A DNA stretch of 64,000 nucleotides. Source: Anaerovorax sp. IOR16. GTDB lineage: Bacteria > Bacillota > Clostridia > Peptostreptococcales > Anaerovoracaceae. Position numbers and translations under genes: made by a program. Every line of letters begins with the position of its first letter. Positions within the stretch are counted from its first letter, which is position 1. This document shows, one piece after another, positions 54,556 through 64,000 of the stretch. The notes beneath the pieces are model-generated. The model made no database searches and was not told where the DNA came from. It saw nothing but the letters and a program-made list of their open reading frames with translations. The stretch is from NCBI RefSeq assembly GCF_017168145.1, contig NZ_JADQTL010000010.1, positions 434,001 to 498,000 on the forward strand, read 5' to 3'.

Positions 54556-54864
54556 TTATAGAAAAATTTTGTCAAGACTGGTTATACACAATAACTTTTC
54601 AATGTTTTCTCTGGGATTCAAAAGGGTAATTTTCTTACCCTTTTCTTGCATTCTTGCGTATGCACCAATCATTACTCCAAGCCCGGTACTATCAATGTAG
54701 TTTAAATGATCCAAATGCAACAACATATCTTCTGCATTTTCCAAAAAATTATTGTCCAATGCAGCTCGAAGTTCTGGAGCTGTTAGAATATCTACCTCTC
54801 CACATAAAACAATTTCCCATTTTTTTATTTTCTCATTGAAATGACTGTCAATCTGCAATGCCAT
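54556..54864 (-). CDS. rsbV: Anti-anti-sigma factor RsbV
   Basis: A 102-residue STAS protein. The phospho-acceptor Ser lies in YIDSTGLGVMIGA. It releases SigB by binding RsbW when unphosphorylated. AGGAGG precedes the ATG. First gene of rsbV-rsbW-sigB-trpS; RsbR/RsbT/RsbU or PP2C genes are not in this window. Confidence 0.88.
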   Translation of the reverse strand: MALQIDSHFNEKIKKWEIVLCGEVDILTAPELRAALDNNFLENAEDMLLHLDHLNYIDSTGLGVMIGAYARMQEKGKKITLLNPRENIEKLLCITSLDKIFL

Positions 54865-54887
54865 CTTTTTATGTCCTCCTAAAAACT

Positions 54888-54913
54888 ATACCCCTGCAAG
54901 TTGTATTTTAAAC
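54888..54913 (-). promoter_or_regulatory. SigB-type promoter of the rsbV operon
   Basis: GTTTAA (54908-54913) and GGGTAT (54888-54893) with a 14-base spacer on the minus strand, an exact match to the SigB consensus of Bacillus. It suggests autoregulation of the operon. Confidence 0.85.
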
Positions 54914-54951
54914 GTTTAGAATCCTTTTTATTTGTTTACTGTTTTAAAGTT

Positions 54952-57426
54952 TTATTTGGGAGTTTTTTCATTTCTTTCTTTCGGCTCATCCTCATCTTCA
55001 TCTTCACGAACTACCTTGGCCATCGCGATGATATTCGCATCGTCTTTTACCTTCATAATCTTGACTCCTTGCGTAGCTCTGCCAAGTCTCGATACTTCCG
55101 ATGCTTTGATTCGAATAATAATTCCATCCGAATTAATCAGTAAGATTTCATCATTTTCATTGACAACCATAGCACCGATTAACTCTCCGGTTTTACCAAA
55201 CTTTCCTTTATCATAAGTCAAAAGACCCTTACCGCCTCTTGCTTGCACTTTATAATCTTTGACTGCCGTTCTCTTTCCATAACCTGCCTGTGTAACAACC
55301 AATAGCTCTTCTTCTTTTTCTGCAAGCTCCATTGCAACCACTTCATCTCCTTTTTCTAAGGAAATCGCTCGCACGCCACCTGCCAAACGACCCATTGGTC
55401 TCACATCTTCTTCACTAAAGCAAATACACTTGCCATGCTTTGTCACAATAATAACATTGCTCGTTCCGGAAGTCTCTTTGATTCCGATAAGTTGGTCGCC
55501 TTCTTTTAGATTAATCGCAATCAATCCGGTTTTACGGTTAGTATTAAATTGTGACATATCCATTTTCTTAATAGTACCCTGTTTTGTAACTGCAATCAAA
55601 TACTTATTTGCATCAAATGATTGAATCGGAATCACTGCCGTAATTCTTTCACGCTGCATTAAATTCAAGAAGTTAACTGCTGGTGTACCCTTTGCCGTTC
55701 TCTGCGCTTCCGGAATTTCATAAGCTTTGATACGGTGCGCTTTTCCGGTATTTGTAAAGAACATCAAATAATCATGCGTTGATGTAATCAGCATATTCTT
55801 TACAAAATCATTTTCTCTCGTAGTCAGTCCGGTAATTCCTTTTCCTCCACGTTTCTGTGTTTTATAGGTATCGGCGGATACACGCTTAATGTAACCCAAA
55901 TGTGTTAAGGTAATTGCAACGTTTTCTTCTGCAATTAAATCTTCCTCATCAATTTCTTGTGCATCGGCTACAATTTGTGTTCTACGTTTATCACTGTACT
56001 TTTTCTTAATTTCAAGAAGTTCGTCTTTGATAACACCCATCAGTTTTTTTTCATCTGCAAGCAAGCTCTTATAGTAAGCAATTTTTTCCATAAGATCTTG
56101 GTATTCTGCTTCGATTTTTTCTCGTTCTAATCCTTGCAGTCTGGCAAGACGCATATCTAAAATTGCTTGTGCCTGCAATTCGGAAAGCCCAAAGCGTTCC
56201 ATCAAACGTGGCTTCGCATTATTATAACTAGAACGAATGATTTTGATAATTTCATCAATGTTATCAAGAGCAATGCGTAAACCTTCTAAGATATGTGCTC
56301 TTGCTTCTGCTTTTTTTAAATCAAAAATGGTTCTTCTTGTAACAACATCCTTCTGATGCTTTAGATATTCTACTAAAATTTCTTTTAAATTCAATAACTT
56401 TGGCTGCCCATTGACAAGAGCAATCATAATCATACTGTAGCTATCTTGCATTTGGGTATGTTTGTACAAACGATTTAAAGTAATCTGCGGATTTGCATCT
56501 CTTTTCAACTCGATAACAATACGCATACCATGACGGTTGGATTCATCTCGAATGTCGGAAATACCTTCAATCCTCTTTTCTTTTACCAAATCTGCAATTT
56601 TTTCAATCAATCTTGATTTATTTACCTGATAAGGGATTTCTGTGACAATAATCTGTTGTCTTCCTTTTGCTGTTTCTTCAAATTCTACCTTGGCCCGAAC
56701 AACAACCTTACCCTGTCCGGTACGATAAGCTTCTTTTGCATTATTTTTACCCATAATGATAGCGCCCGTAGGAAAATCTGGAGCTTTTACAATTTTTATT
56801 AAATCCTCTATGGTTGCATCTTCATCATCAATCAATTTTATCGCACCATCAATTACCTCACCAAGATTGTGAGGTGGAATGGAGGTCGCCATACCAACGG
56901 CAATCCCGTTGGAACCATTTACTAAAAGGTTTGGAAAACGAGCCGGTAATACGGTCGGTTCTTTTTCTTCTTCATCAAAGTTCGGCATAAAATCAACCGT
57001 TTCTTTGTCAATGTCTCGAAGCATTTCCAAAGCAAACGGAGTCATTCTTGCTTCGGTGTAACGCATTGCCGCAGCACCGTCTCCATCGACAGATCCAAAG
57101 TTTCCATGACCGTCAACCATCATATAGCGAATCGAAAAGTCCTGTGCCATACGAACCATTGCATCATAAATCGAGCTATCTCCATGAGGGTGATATTTAC
57201 CCATAACTTCACCGACGATACGAGCCGATTTTTTATGTGGCTTATCCGGTGTGACGCCAAGTTCGCTCATTCCATATAAAATTCTTCGGTGAACTGGCTT
57301 AAGTCCATCTCTTACATCAGGCAATGCTCTTCCTACAATAACGCTCATCGCGTAATCAATATAGGAGTTTTTCATTTCATCATGAATTTCATGCTGAATC
57401 ACTTTTGTATCTTCTAATAAATTCAT
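54952..57426 (-). CDS. gyrA: DNA gyrase subunit A
   Basis: An 824-residue gyrase A. The N-terminal breakage-reunion domain has [40 protein letters not shown] and the active Tyr in [10 protein letters not shown]. The C-terminal beta-pinwheel carries the GyrA box [11 protein letters not shown], which separates it from ParC. It follows gyrB by 16 bases. No terminator is seen before the rsbV operon. Confidence 0.97.
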   Translation of the reverse strand: MNLLEDTKVIQHEIHDEMKNSYIDYAMSVIVGRALPDVRDGLKPVHRRILYGMSELGVTPDKPHKKSARIVGEVMGKYHPHGDSSIYDAMVRMAQDFSIRYMMVDGHGNFGSVDGDGAAAMRYTEARMTPFALEMLRDIDKETVDFMPNFDEEEKEPTVLPARFPNLLVNGSNGIAVGMATSIPPHNLGEVIDGAIKLIDDEDATIEDLIKIVKAPDFPTGAIIMGKNNAKEAYRTGQGKVVVRAKVEFEETAKGRQQIIVTEIPYQVNKSRLIEKIADLVKEKRIEGISDIRDESNRHGMRIVIELKRDANPQITLNRLYKHTQMQDSYSMIMIALVNGQPKLLNLKEILVEYLKHQKDVVTRRTIFDLKKAEARAHILEGLRIALDNIDEIIKIIRSSYNNAKPRLMERFGLSELQAQAILDMRLARLQGLEREKIEAEYQDLMEKIAYYKSLLADEKKLMGVIKDELLEIKKKYSDKRRTQIVADAQEIDEEDLIAEENVAITLTHLGYIKRVSADTYKTQKRGGKGITGLTTRENDFVKNMLITSTHDYLMFFTNTGKAHRIKAYEIPEAQRTAKGTPAVNFLNLMQRERITAVIPIQSFDANKYLIAVTKQGTIKKMDMSQFNTNRKTGLIAINLKEGDQLIGIKETSGTSNVIIVTKHGKCICFSEEDVRPMGRLAGGVRAISLEKGDEVVAMELAEKEEELLVVTQAGYGKRTAVKDYKVQARGGKGLLTYDKGKFGKTGELIGAMVVNENDEILLINSDGIIIRIKASEVSRLGRATQGVKIMKVKDDANIIAMAKVVREDEDEDEPKERNEKTPK

Positions 57427-57442
57427 TTTGCTTTCTTTCCTC

Positions 57443-59960
<2,518 letters not shown>

Positions 59961-61298
59961 ATGAATAATTTAAAAACACTCTGGGAAAAAACTCTAGAGC
60001 TTCTTCAACCTGAATTAACACCTGTAAGCTTTGACACCTGGATTTCTCCTTTATCCCCAATCAATGTGGACGAAAAAGAAGGAATCCTATATTTATCTCT
60101 TTACAGCGATTTTTCAAAATCGATTTTAGAAGGCCGCTATAAACCAGTCATTGAAAATGCAGTAAAGCAAGCGTTTGGGAAAGCCTTGAAAGTTTCATTT
60201 ATTTCACCAGAGGAAGCGCAGGTAAGTCAAAATAACAGCGGCGCTTTAGGACACGGTTTTACAGACGAGCTCTATTTAAACCCAAAATACATATTTAACA
60301 CCTTCGTCATTGGAAACAACAATCGTTTTGCACATGCCGCTTCCTTAGCCGTTGCTGAACAACCGGCAAAAGCGTACAACCCTCTATTCATTTATGGTGG
60401 GGCTGGACTCGGAAAAACGCACTTAATGCATGCAATTGGACATTATATTTTACAACTAAATTCAAAAACAAGGGTTCTGTACGTTTCTTCAGAAATGTTT
60501 ACAAATGAACTGATTAAGGCAATCCGTACAGATAAAAACGTAGAATTTCGAAACAAATATCGCAGCATTGATGTATTGATGATTGACGACATCCAATTTA
60601 TTGAGAAGAAAGAAAGAACGCAGGAAGAAATTTTCCATACCTTTAATACTCTTTACGAAGCAAACAAACAGATTATTATTTCCAGCGATCGTCCACCAAA
60701 AGAAATTGCAACGCTAGAAGAACGTTTACGTTCCCGTTTTGAATGGGGTCTGATTGCAGATATTCAAGCTCCCGATTATGAAACAAGAGTTGCAATTTTA
60801 ATGAAAAAAGCAGAATTAGAAGAAGTAGCCATTACGGATGCTCTTCTGGATGTCATCGAAATCATTGCAGAAAAAATTCAATCCAATATTCGAGAATTAG
60901 AAGGTGCTTTTATCCGAGTTATTGCCTATGCAAATCTTACTAATCAGAAAATTACAAGAGAATTGGCAAAAGAAGTACTTAAGGATGTGTTTTCTTCAAA
61001 GAATACAGAAATTACTCCAACATTGATCAAACAAATGGTTTGTAAACATTTTGAAGTAAAAGAATCGGATATGGTATCTTCAAAAAGATCTCGATACATT
61101 GCTTTTCCGAGACAAATTGCAATGTATTTATGTCGAACGCTTACTGATTTATCCTTACCTAAAATCGGTGAAGAATTTGGAAACCGTGATCATACTACGG
61201 TATTGCATGCTTATGAAAAAATTTCTACTTCTTTTGCCGAAAGCGAAGATTTAAAAAATGTTATATCTACATTAGAATCACAGATAAAAGAAATTTAA
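59961..61298 (+). CDS. dnaA: Chromosomal replication initiator DnaA
   Basis: A 445-residue DnaA. Domain I is at 1-85 (TFDTWISPL-like region), then a short linker, AAA+ domain III with [17 protein letters not shown] and LMIDDIQFI, and domain IV with the DNA-binding signature [19 protein letters not shown]. It is flanked by DnaA boxes on both sides, so it marks the origin and probably represses itself. Confidence 0.98.
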   Translation: MNNLKTLWEKTLELLQPELTPVSFDTWISPLSPINVDEKEGILYLSLYSDFSKSILEGRYKPVIENAVKQAFGKALKVSFISPEEAQVSQNNSGALGHGFTDELYLNPKYIFNTFVIGNNNRFAHAASLAVAEQPAKAYNPLFIYGGAGLGKTHLMHAIGHYILQLNSKTRVLYVSSEMFTNELIKAIRTDKNVEFRNKYRSIDVLMIDDIQFIEKKERTQEEIFHTFNTLYEANKQIIISSDRPPKEIATLEERLRSRFEWGLIADIQAPDYETRVAILMKKAELEEVAITDALLDVIEIIAEKIQSNIRELEGAFIRVIAYANLTNQKITRELAKEVLKDVFSSKNTEITPTLIKQMVCKHFEVKESDMVSSKRSRYIAFPRQIAMYLCRTLTDLSLPKIGEEFGNRDHTTVLHAYEKISTSFAESEDLKNVISTLESQIKEI

Positions 61299-61445
61299 TC
61301 CACAGGGTAAGGAAATTTAAAGGAAATTTGATAAGAGTTATACACAAGTTCCTCACAAGCAGCATTGTGTATTTTACTTATCCACAGAAGTTATCCACAA
61401 ATCCACAGCCCCTATTACTACTGTTACTAACTTTTATTTATAAGA
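61296..61445. other. dnaA-dnaN intergenic part of oriC (DnaA-box cluster)
   Basis: Contains TTATACACA at 61338-61346, TTATCCACA at 61378-61386 and again at 61391-61399, plus weaker sites TAATCCACA near 61296 and AAATCCACA near 61400, then an AT-rich run before dnaN. Dense and same-oriented boxes point to the main DnaA assembly site. Confidence 0.85.
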
Positions 61446-61458
61446 AGGAGGCATTCTC

Positions 61459-62580
61459 ATGCGCTTTACTTGTTCCCAACAAATATTATCGAAGGCACTT
61501 AATACTGTTTCAAAAGCCGTTACCACACGTACAACTCTTCCAATTTTAAAAGGTATTCTTTTAGAAACAACCAGTAATAACCAATTAAAACTTTCCGCTT
61601 CAGATTTAGACTTAAGTATAGAAAAAACAATATCCGTTGATGTATCTGAACCAGGCGCCTTAGTCGTTTCAGCTCGTCTATTCAGTGATATTATTCGAAA
61701 ATTACCAAATGAAACAATAGAAGTGGAACAATTAGAAAATAATCAAATTCGTATTCATTGCATGGCATCCGAATTTACAATTGTTGGATTGCCAGCTGAA
61801 GAATTCCCCAATATCGGAACCGTAATGGAAGATCAAGCTTTGCTTATTGAAAAAGACCTTTTAAAAGATATGATAAAAAAGACTTCCTTTGCCGCTAGCA
61901 TTGATGAATCAAAAGGGATTATTGTTGGTGTTTTAATTGATTTATCTGTGGATAAAATGACAATGGTCGCTTTGGATGGCTTCCGAATGGCTGTGACGAG
62001 AGAAAAAATGGAAAATGAACAAGAAAGGAAATTGGTTATAGCAGCTCGAATCCTAAATGAAATTAATAAAATTATTATAGATTCAGAAAAATCAGAAAAA
62101 GAAGAATCGATTTCTCTGATACTAGATGATAAAAAAGCAGTTATTACGATGGAAGATACGCGTATTATTCTTCGATTATTAGAAGGAGAATTTATTAAAT
62201 ATAATGACATTCTCCCTAAAAATTATAATTGTCGTGTTCTTTTAAATAAAAATGAATTTTTAGAAAGTATAGAAAGAGCTTCTTTATTAGCAAAAGAAGG
62301 TAAAAATAATTTAGTTAAATTCTCAATCGAAGGTGAAAGTATGGAAATAACATCTCGCTCCGAAGAAGGAACTGTAAGAGAAACCGTTATGATTGAAAAA
62401 TTAGGAGATAATCTAGAGATTGGATTTAATTCAAAATATGTTTTGGATGTTTTAAAGGTAGTCACTGACGAACGGATTATTTTACAATTCAATAGTAGTA
62501 TAAGTCCTTGTTTGATTAAACCGGTAGAGGGAGATGCTTTTGAATATTTGGTTCTACCTGTAAGAATTGCAAATAATTAA
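61459..62580 (+). CDS. dnaN: DNA polymerase III beta sliding clamp
   Basis: A 373-residue clamp with the three-fold repeated clamp fold: MRFTCSQQILSKALNTVSKA opens it, TTRTTLPILKGILLE follows, and the end FEYLVLPVRI is characteristic. AGAAGGAGG precedes the ATG. recF follows after 14 bases; the S4-domain gene (yaaA) usual between them in Firmicutes is absent. Confidence 0.97.
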   Translation: MRFTCSQQILSKALNTVSKAVTTRTTLPILKGILLETTSNNQLKLSASDLDLSIEKTISVDVSEPGALVVSARLFSDIIRKLPNETIEVEQLENNQIRIHCMASEFTIVGLPAEEFPNIGTVMEDQALLIEKDLLKDMIKKTSFAASIDESKGIIVGVLIDLSVDKMTMVALDGFRMAVTREKMENEQERKLVIAARILNEINKIIIDSEKSEKEESISLILDDKKAVITMEDTRIILRLLEGEFIKYNDILPKNYNCRVLLNKNEFLESIERASLLAKEGKNNLVKFSIEGESMEITSRSEEGTVRETVMIEKLGDNLEIGFNSKYVLDVLKVVTDERIILQFNSSISPCLIKPVEGDAFEYLVLPVRIANN

Positions 62581-62594
62581 GGGAAGGATTCATA

Positions 62595-63713
62595 ATGTAT
62601 CTCAATGAAATACAATTACAGAATTTTCGAAATTATGAGACTCAAAATGTTAAATTTCATCCTAAAGTGAATATCATTACCGGAAATAATGCGCAAGGAA
62701 AAACTAATTTATTGGAAGCTATTTACATTATGAGTCTTGGTAAATCTTTTCGAACCAATAGGGATTCGGAAATGATTGGTTTTGATAAAGATTATTGTTC
62801 TGCGAAAAGTATTACTGTAAAAAATAACGATCAGATTGAAATAGAGATTCGGTATTCTGCGAAGCAAAAACAAATAAAAATTGATGGGGTTCCCATTCAG
62901 AAGAATATTGATTTGCTTGAGCATTTTTATACCGTTATCTTTTCCCCTGAAGATTTAAAAATTGTAAAAGGAGAGCCAGAAAAAAGAAGAAAATTTATAG
63001 ATCGCGAGCTCTGTCAGTTAAAACCCATTTATTATAAGAATTTAGGGCGATATAAGAAAATTATTCAGCATCGTAATATTTTATTAAAAAATAAAGAATT
63101 AGATAAGCAAGTATTAGATGTTTGGAATGAAGAACTTGTAGAATATGGTTCAAGAATTATCTTAGAGAGAAATCATTTTATTCAAAAACTAAATCGTATC
63201 AGTAATGATTTGCATCATAAAATAACAAATGGAAAAGAAAACCTTGAAATTTTTTATGAATCAAATTTATCAGTTGGTTTTGATTTAAAGGAACAAAAAG
63301 AAGTATTTTTGGATACTCTTCAAAAAAACATAAAAAATGATTTATTTCATGGTAGTACAGGGATTGGCCCACATAAAGATGATTTAAAAATCAGTATTGA
63401 TGGAATTGATATTCGAAGATTTGGATCGCAAGGTCAACAAAGAACTGCAGCACTTTCTTTAAAGCTTGCAGAGATTTCTTTAATCAAAGAAGAAACAAAG
63501 GAAGATGCTATTTTACTATTAGATGATGTTTTATCTGAATTGGATGGAGAAAGGCAAAGTTTTTTATTAAATCGTTTAAAGGAAATACAAATTTTTATAA
63601 CAACAACTGAAATAGGGCAAACATTATTAAAAAATATGCCGGACGGATTTGTTTTTGCAGTAAAAAATGGAACCGTACAACGAATAGAAAATAGTACAAA
63701 AACATTGACATAG
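62595..63713 (+). CDS. recF: DNA replication and repair protein RecF
   Basis: A 372-residue SMC-like ATPase loading RecA at gaps. Walker A is TGNNAQGKTNLLEAIY; the signature FGSQGQQRTAALSLKLAEI and Walker B AILLLDDVLSELD are present. The stop codon lies in the spacer of the rpmH promoter. Confidence 0.96.
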   Translation: MYLNEIQLQNFRNYETQNVKFHPKVNIITGNNAQGKTNLLEAIYIMSLGKSFRTNRDSEMIGFDKDYCSAKSITVKNNDQIEIEIRYSAKQKQIKIDGVPIQKNIDLLEHFYTVIFSPEDLKIVKGEPEKRRKFIDRELCQLKPIYYKNLGRYKKIIQHRNILLKNKELDKQVLDVWNEELVEYGSRIILERNHFIQKLNRISNDLHHKITNGKENLEIFYESNLSVGFDLKEQKEVFLDTLQKNIKNDLFHGSTGIGPHKDDLKISIDGIDIRRFGSQGQQRTAALSLKLAEISLIKEETKEDAILLLDDVLSELDGERQSFLLNRLKEIQIFITTTEIGQTLLKNMPDGFVFAVKNGTVQRIENSTKTLT

Positions 63714-63733
63714 CAAGGGTTTAAATGTATAAT
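63705..63733 (+). promoter_or_regulatory. Sigma-A promoter of rpmH
   Basis: Perfect TTGACA (63705-63710) and TATAAT (63728-63733) with a 17-base spacer. It overlaps the recF stop. Confidence 0.9.
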
Positions 63734-63830
63734 GACTAGGCAATTGTGTTATTATATGATGAATGAAAACTACATATGGTAGTTTATAAAACTGTATTGC
63801 ACAAATTACAGATATAAGGAGGTGTAGAGA

Positions 63831-63965
63831 ATGAAACAGACTTTCCAGCCTAAGGTTAGACAGAGAAAAAGGGAGCATGGCTTCAGAAAAAGAATGAGTA
63901 CAAAGAACGGTAGAAATGTATTAAAAAGAAGAAGAGCAAGAGGCAGAAAATCTTTAACAGCATAG
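63831..63965 (+). CDS. rpmH: 50S ribosomal protein L34
   Basis: A 44-residue, very basic L34: [20 protein letters not shown], then [20 protein letters not shown], ending SLTA. AAGGAGGTG precedes the ATG. It is co-directional with dnaA-dnaN-recF, whereas rpmH normally diverges from dnaA. Confidence 0.97.
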   Translation: MKQTFQPKVRQRKREHGFRKRMSTKNGRNVLKRRRARGRKSLTA

Positions 63966-63987
63966 AGACCGCAAACGTGGTCTTTTT
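63964..63987 (+). terminator. Terminator or attenuator after rpmH
   Basis: AGACC / GGTCT stem with a 7-base loop followed by TTTTGTTT, beginning at the rpmH stop. It may lower expression of the next gene (rnpA expected). Confidence 0.7.
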
Positions 63988-64000
63988 GTTTCATTTTTTG

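Noticed and set aside
61833-62210. 125-codon minus-strand frame within dnaN
   Set aside because: Shadow frame, rich in Ser/Ile from antisense reading of a conserved gene.

Overview
The window is a low-GC, Gram-positive, endospore-former-type chromosome of the class Clostridia. Support comes from the AT-rich codon use, the yabP-yabQ-divIC order, WalRK, ribonuclease M5, DnaD-type primosome protein, GdpP, SLH-anchored surface proteins and a citrate synthase / OPT transporter / iadA gene set. I cannot fix the genus. The replication origin lies at about 59.4-61.5 kb. Almost everything to its left is on the minus strand, that is, leading-strand genes of one replichore. No rRNA, tRNA, CRISPR array, phage or insertion sequence was seen.

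Layout. 0-8.4 kb: a cobalamin-linked surface locus. A strong promoter feeds two tandem cobalamin riboswitches, each with its own intrinsic terminator, and an unexplained structured RNA lies between them. Downstream follow a DUF2292 small protein, an SLH/DUF4430 surface protein and a secreted alpha/alpha-toroid protein that runs off the window. A divergent lipoprotein joins toroid and DUF4430 in one chain; this pairing is the domain plan of intrinsic factor and transcobalamin. 8.4-12.1 kb: two tandem PadR-DUF2812 pairs. 12.2-14.2 kb: superoxide dismutase, a frameshifted YbaK/EbsC deacylase, a DtxR/MntR-type regulator and a divergent FeoB-associated small protein with a candidate operator. 14.2-24.5 kb: HD hydrolase with a structured leader, citrate synthase, RidA, LTA-synthase-like protein, rsmA-rnmV, divIC-yabQ-yabP and walRK. 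24.5-38 kb: subtilisin, M23/LysM/G5 peptidase, DnaD, purA, DUF1858, dnaB-rplI-gdpP, rpsR-ssb-rpsF and an OPT transporter. 38-47.5 kb: nucleotidyltransferase, a chorismate mutase-shikimate kinase fusion, plsC, PAP2, a DUF2148 ferredoxin, an orphan 44-residue peptide beside an HtrA-like protease, an ECF sigma/anti-sigma pair and small membrane/regulator genes. 47.5-52.4 kb: iadA and a YfcC-type transporter behind a sigma-54 promoter, with a sigma-54 activator upstream. 52.4-54.9 kb: rsbV-rsbW-sigB-trpS behind a sigB-type promoter. 55-64 kb: gyrA-gyrB (minus), oriC, dnaA-dnaN-recF and rpmH (plus).

The most interesting points are the cobalamin-riboswitch-controlled transcobalamin-like surface system with its three-element RNA leader; the walK terminator whose 3' arm contains the yabP Shine-Dalgarno; and an origin arrangement that one inversion of the dnaA-dnaN-recF block would explain.
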